From Peptococcaceae bacterium (lineage in GTDB: Bacteria; Bacillota; Desulfotomaculia; Desulfotomaculales; Desulfocucumaceae), in the NCBI GenBank assembly GCA_013336365.1, contig JAAXTT010000056.1, positions 1 to 8,359 on the forward strand: a stretch of DNA of 8,359 nt. Reading direction: 5' to 3'. The position numbers and the translations under genes are program-made. The notes below the pieces were generated by a model, which did no database searches, was not told where the DNA came from, and worked only from the letters and a program-made list of their open reading frames with translations. Below, piece after piece: positions 7,446 through 8,359 of this stretch (positions are counted from its first letter, which is position 1; the number at the start of each line of letters is the position of its first letter).

Positions 7446-7453
7446 AGGGAGGG
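7446..7453 (+). promoter_or_regulatory. Shine-Dalgarno fixing the TTG start of the foldase gene
   Basis: AGGGAGGG ends 6 nt before the TTG at 7460. An in-frame TAG at 7445-7447 rules out any earlier start, and the TTG begins a good signal peptide. Confidence 0.8.
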
Positions 7454-7459
7454 TTAATT

Positions 7460-8359
7460 TTGCATAAAGCTTTAAAAGCAGTATTATTGATAGTTTTCAT
7501 ACTTGCAATCGCCATTTCTTCGGGTTGTGGAAAAAAAGATATTGTGGCAACAGTTAACGGGGAAGAAATTACCAGAGAGCAGTTAAATGAAGAAATGGAA
7601 AATATGAAAAAATATTATAAATCCATGGGTATGAATATTGATGAGAACAGTGACAAGGAGTTTATCAGCCAGCTTGAGTCAACAACACTGGACCAGTTGA
7701 TAACCCAGGTAATATTGGTCCAGGAAGGAGAAAAGCTGGGAGTTAAAGTATCTGCAGTGGATATTGATAAGCAAATAGCCCAGTACAAGGAAAGCATGAC
7801 AGAGGAGAAGTATAAGCAGACCTTGGCTGCCAATGGCTGGACTGAACCAAAATTCAAGGGCATGCTTGAAAAGGAGATGCTTATCTCAAAAATCCAGGAA
7901 AAAGTACTGGCGGATGTAAAGCCTCCGACTGAACAGGCTGTTCAGGAATATTATGAAAAAAACAAGAGCAATTTCAAGGTTCCCATTAGGTATGAGGTTA
8001 GACATATTCTGATAATGACTGAGGGCAAGGAGGGAGACCCTGCCAAGGTTAAGCTTGAGGCAAAGACAGAGGCTTTGGCAATTCTGGAGCAAATTAAAAA
8101 AGGTGCGGATTTTGCTGAGTTGGCAAAGGCAAAATCTGAGGATCCAGGGACTGCCTCCAAGGGTGGTGTCTACGCTTTCAGTCCAGGGGAAGCTGTAGAG
8201 GATTTTGAAGCGTCAGTAAAGACCCTCAGCCTGGGACAGGTGGTCAGCGAGCCGGTTGAAACAGAATATGGCTATCATATAATTAAGTTGGAGAAGATTA
8301 CTCCGGAGTCTCAGAAATCTTTTCAGGAGGCCAGGTCAGAAATTATTTCCGTTTTAACC
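7460..8359 (+). CDS. Peptidyl-prolyl isomerase lipoprotein, parvulin type (PrsA/SurA-like), C-terminus cut by window end
   Basis: This is probably an extracytoplasmic foldase anchored to the outer face of the membrane that helps secreted proteins fold. The frame is open for 300 codons to the window edge and its stop is not seen. It starts at a TTG with a strong Shine-Dalgarno. Residues 1-22 form a signal peptide (His-Lys and Lys near the start, then a hydrophobic run) ending ISSG-C, with Cys23 as the likely lipidated residue. The lipobox is loose, with Ser at -3 where Leu is usual. A SurA-N-like helical region follows (VNGEEITREQL, about 32-42, continuing to ~140). The parvulin domain covers roughly 176-280: RYEVRHILI with His182, GADFAELA, SKGGVYAFSPG, and TEYGYHIIKL with His273. 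A foldase gene after mfd is, to my knowledge, common in Clostridia-type genomes, where spoVT often comes next. PrsA and SurA-like names cannot be separated from this part. Confidence 0.9.
   Translation, partial: MHKALKAVLLIVFILAIAISSGCGKKDIVATVNGEEITREQLNEEMENMKKYYKSMGMNIDENSDKEFISQLESTTLDQLITQVILVQEGEKLGVKVSAVDIDKQIAQYKESMTEEKYKQTLAANGWTEPKFKGMLEKEMLISKIQEKVLADVKPPTEQAVQEYYEKNKSNFKVPIRYEVRHILIMTEGKEGDPAKVKLEAKTEALAILEQIKKGADFAELAKAKSEDPGTASKGGVYAFSPGEAVEDFEASVKTLSLGQVVSEPVETEYGYHIIKLEKITPESQKSFQEARSEIISVLT

Noticed and set aside
7400..7447. Tiny leader ORF after a GGAGG at about 7405
   Set aside because: Only a CTG could start it, it would have about 10 codons, and no attenuation-type composition is seen.

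Overview
The window looks like two unrelated pieces of DNA joined near position 728. Positions about 728 to 8359 are a housekeeping block with moderate base composition. Its order is glmU (N-terminus missing), prs, pth, mfd, then the start of a parvulin-type foldase lipoprotein. This order, with strong GGAGG-type ribosome binding sites, matches the conserved glmU/gcaD-prs-pth/spoVC-mfd neighbourhood of Firmicutes. The foldase after mfd suggests an anaerobic Clostridia-type member rather than a Bacillus. I cannot name the genus.

Positions 1 to about 728 are visibly more AT-rich: lines counted by hand gave about 22-40% G+C, against 40-50% in the glmU part. They hold the C-terminal two-thirds of an aspartate carbamoyltransferase (PyrB) and, 3 nt later in the same frame, the N-terminus of a protein resembling phage-type adenine DNA methyltransferases. 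That second gene stops being recognisable at the point where GlmU becomes recognisable. The fragment probably comes from a different replicon (phage, mobile element or another organism). A chimeric contig or amplification artefact is the simplest explanation, and a real recombination the more interesting one.

Region by region: 1-588 pyrB fragment; 592 to ~728 methyltransferase N-terminus; ~729-1976 GlmU lacking about 40 N-terminal residues; 2050-2997 Prs; 3018-3055 a strong intrinsic terminator; 3105-3665 Pth; 3720-3756 a weaker terminator-like hairpin; 3800-7318 Mfd; 7319-7459 a spacer with candidate promoters; 7460 to the window end the foldase lipoprotein, cut by the edge.

GlmU makes UDP-GlcNAc for peptidoglycan, Prs makes PRPP for nucleotide, His and Trp synthesis, Pth recycles peptidyl-tRNA, and Mfd couples repair to transcription. 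The foldase should act on the outer face of the membrane. They are linked by conserved neighbourhood rather than one pathway, and the hairpins suggest several transcription units. Apart from the junction, I see no new biological system here.
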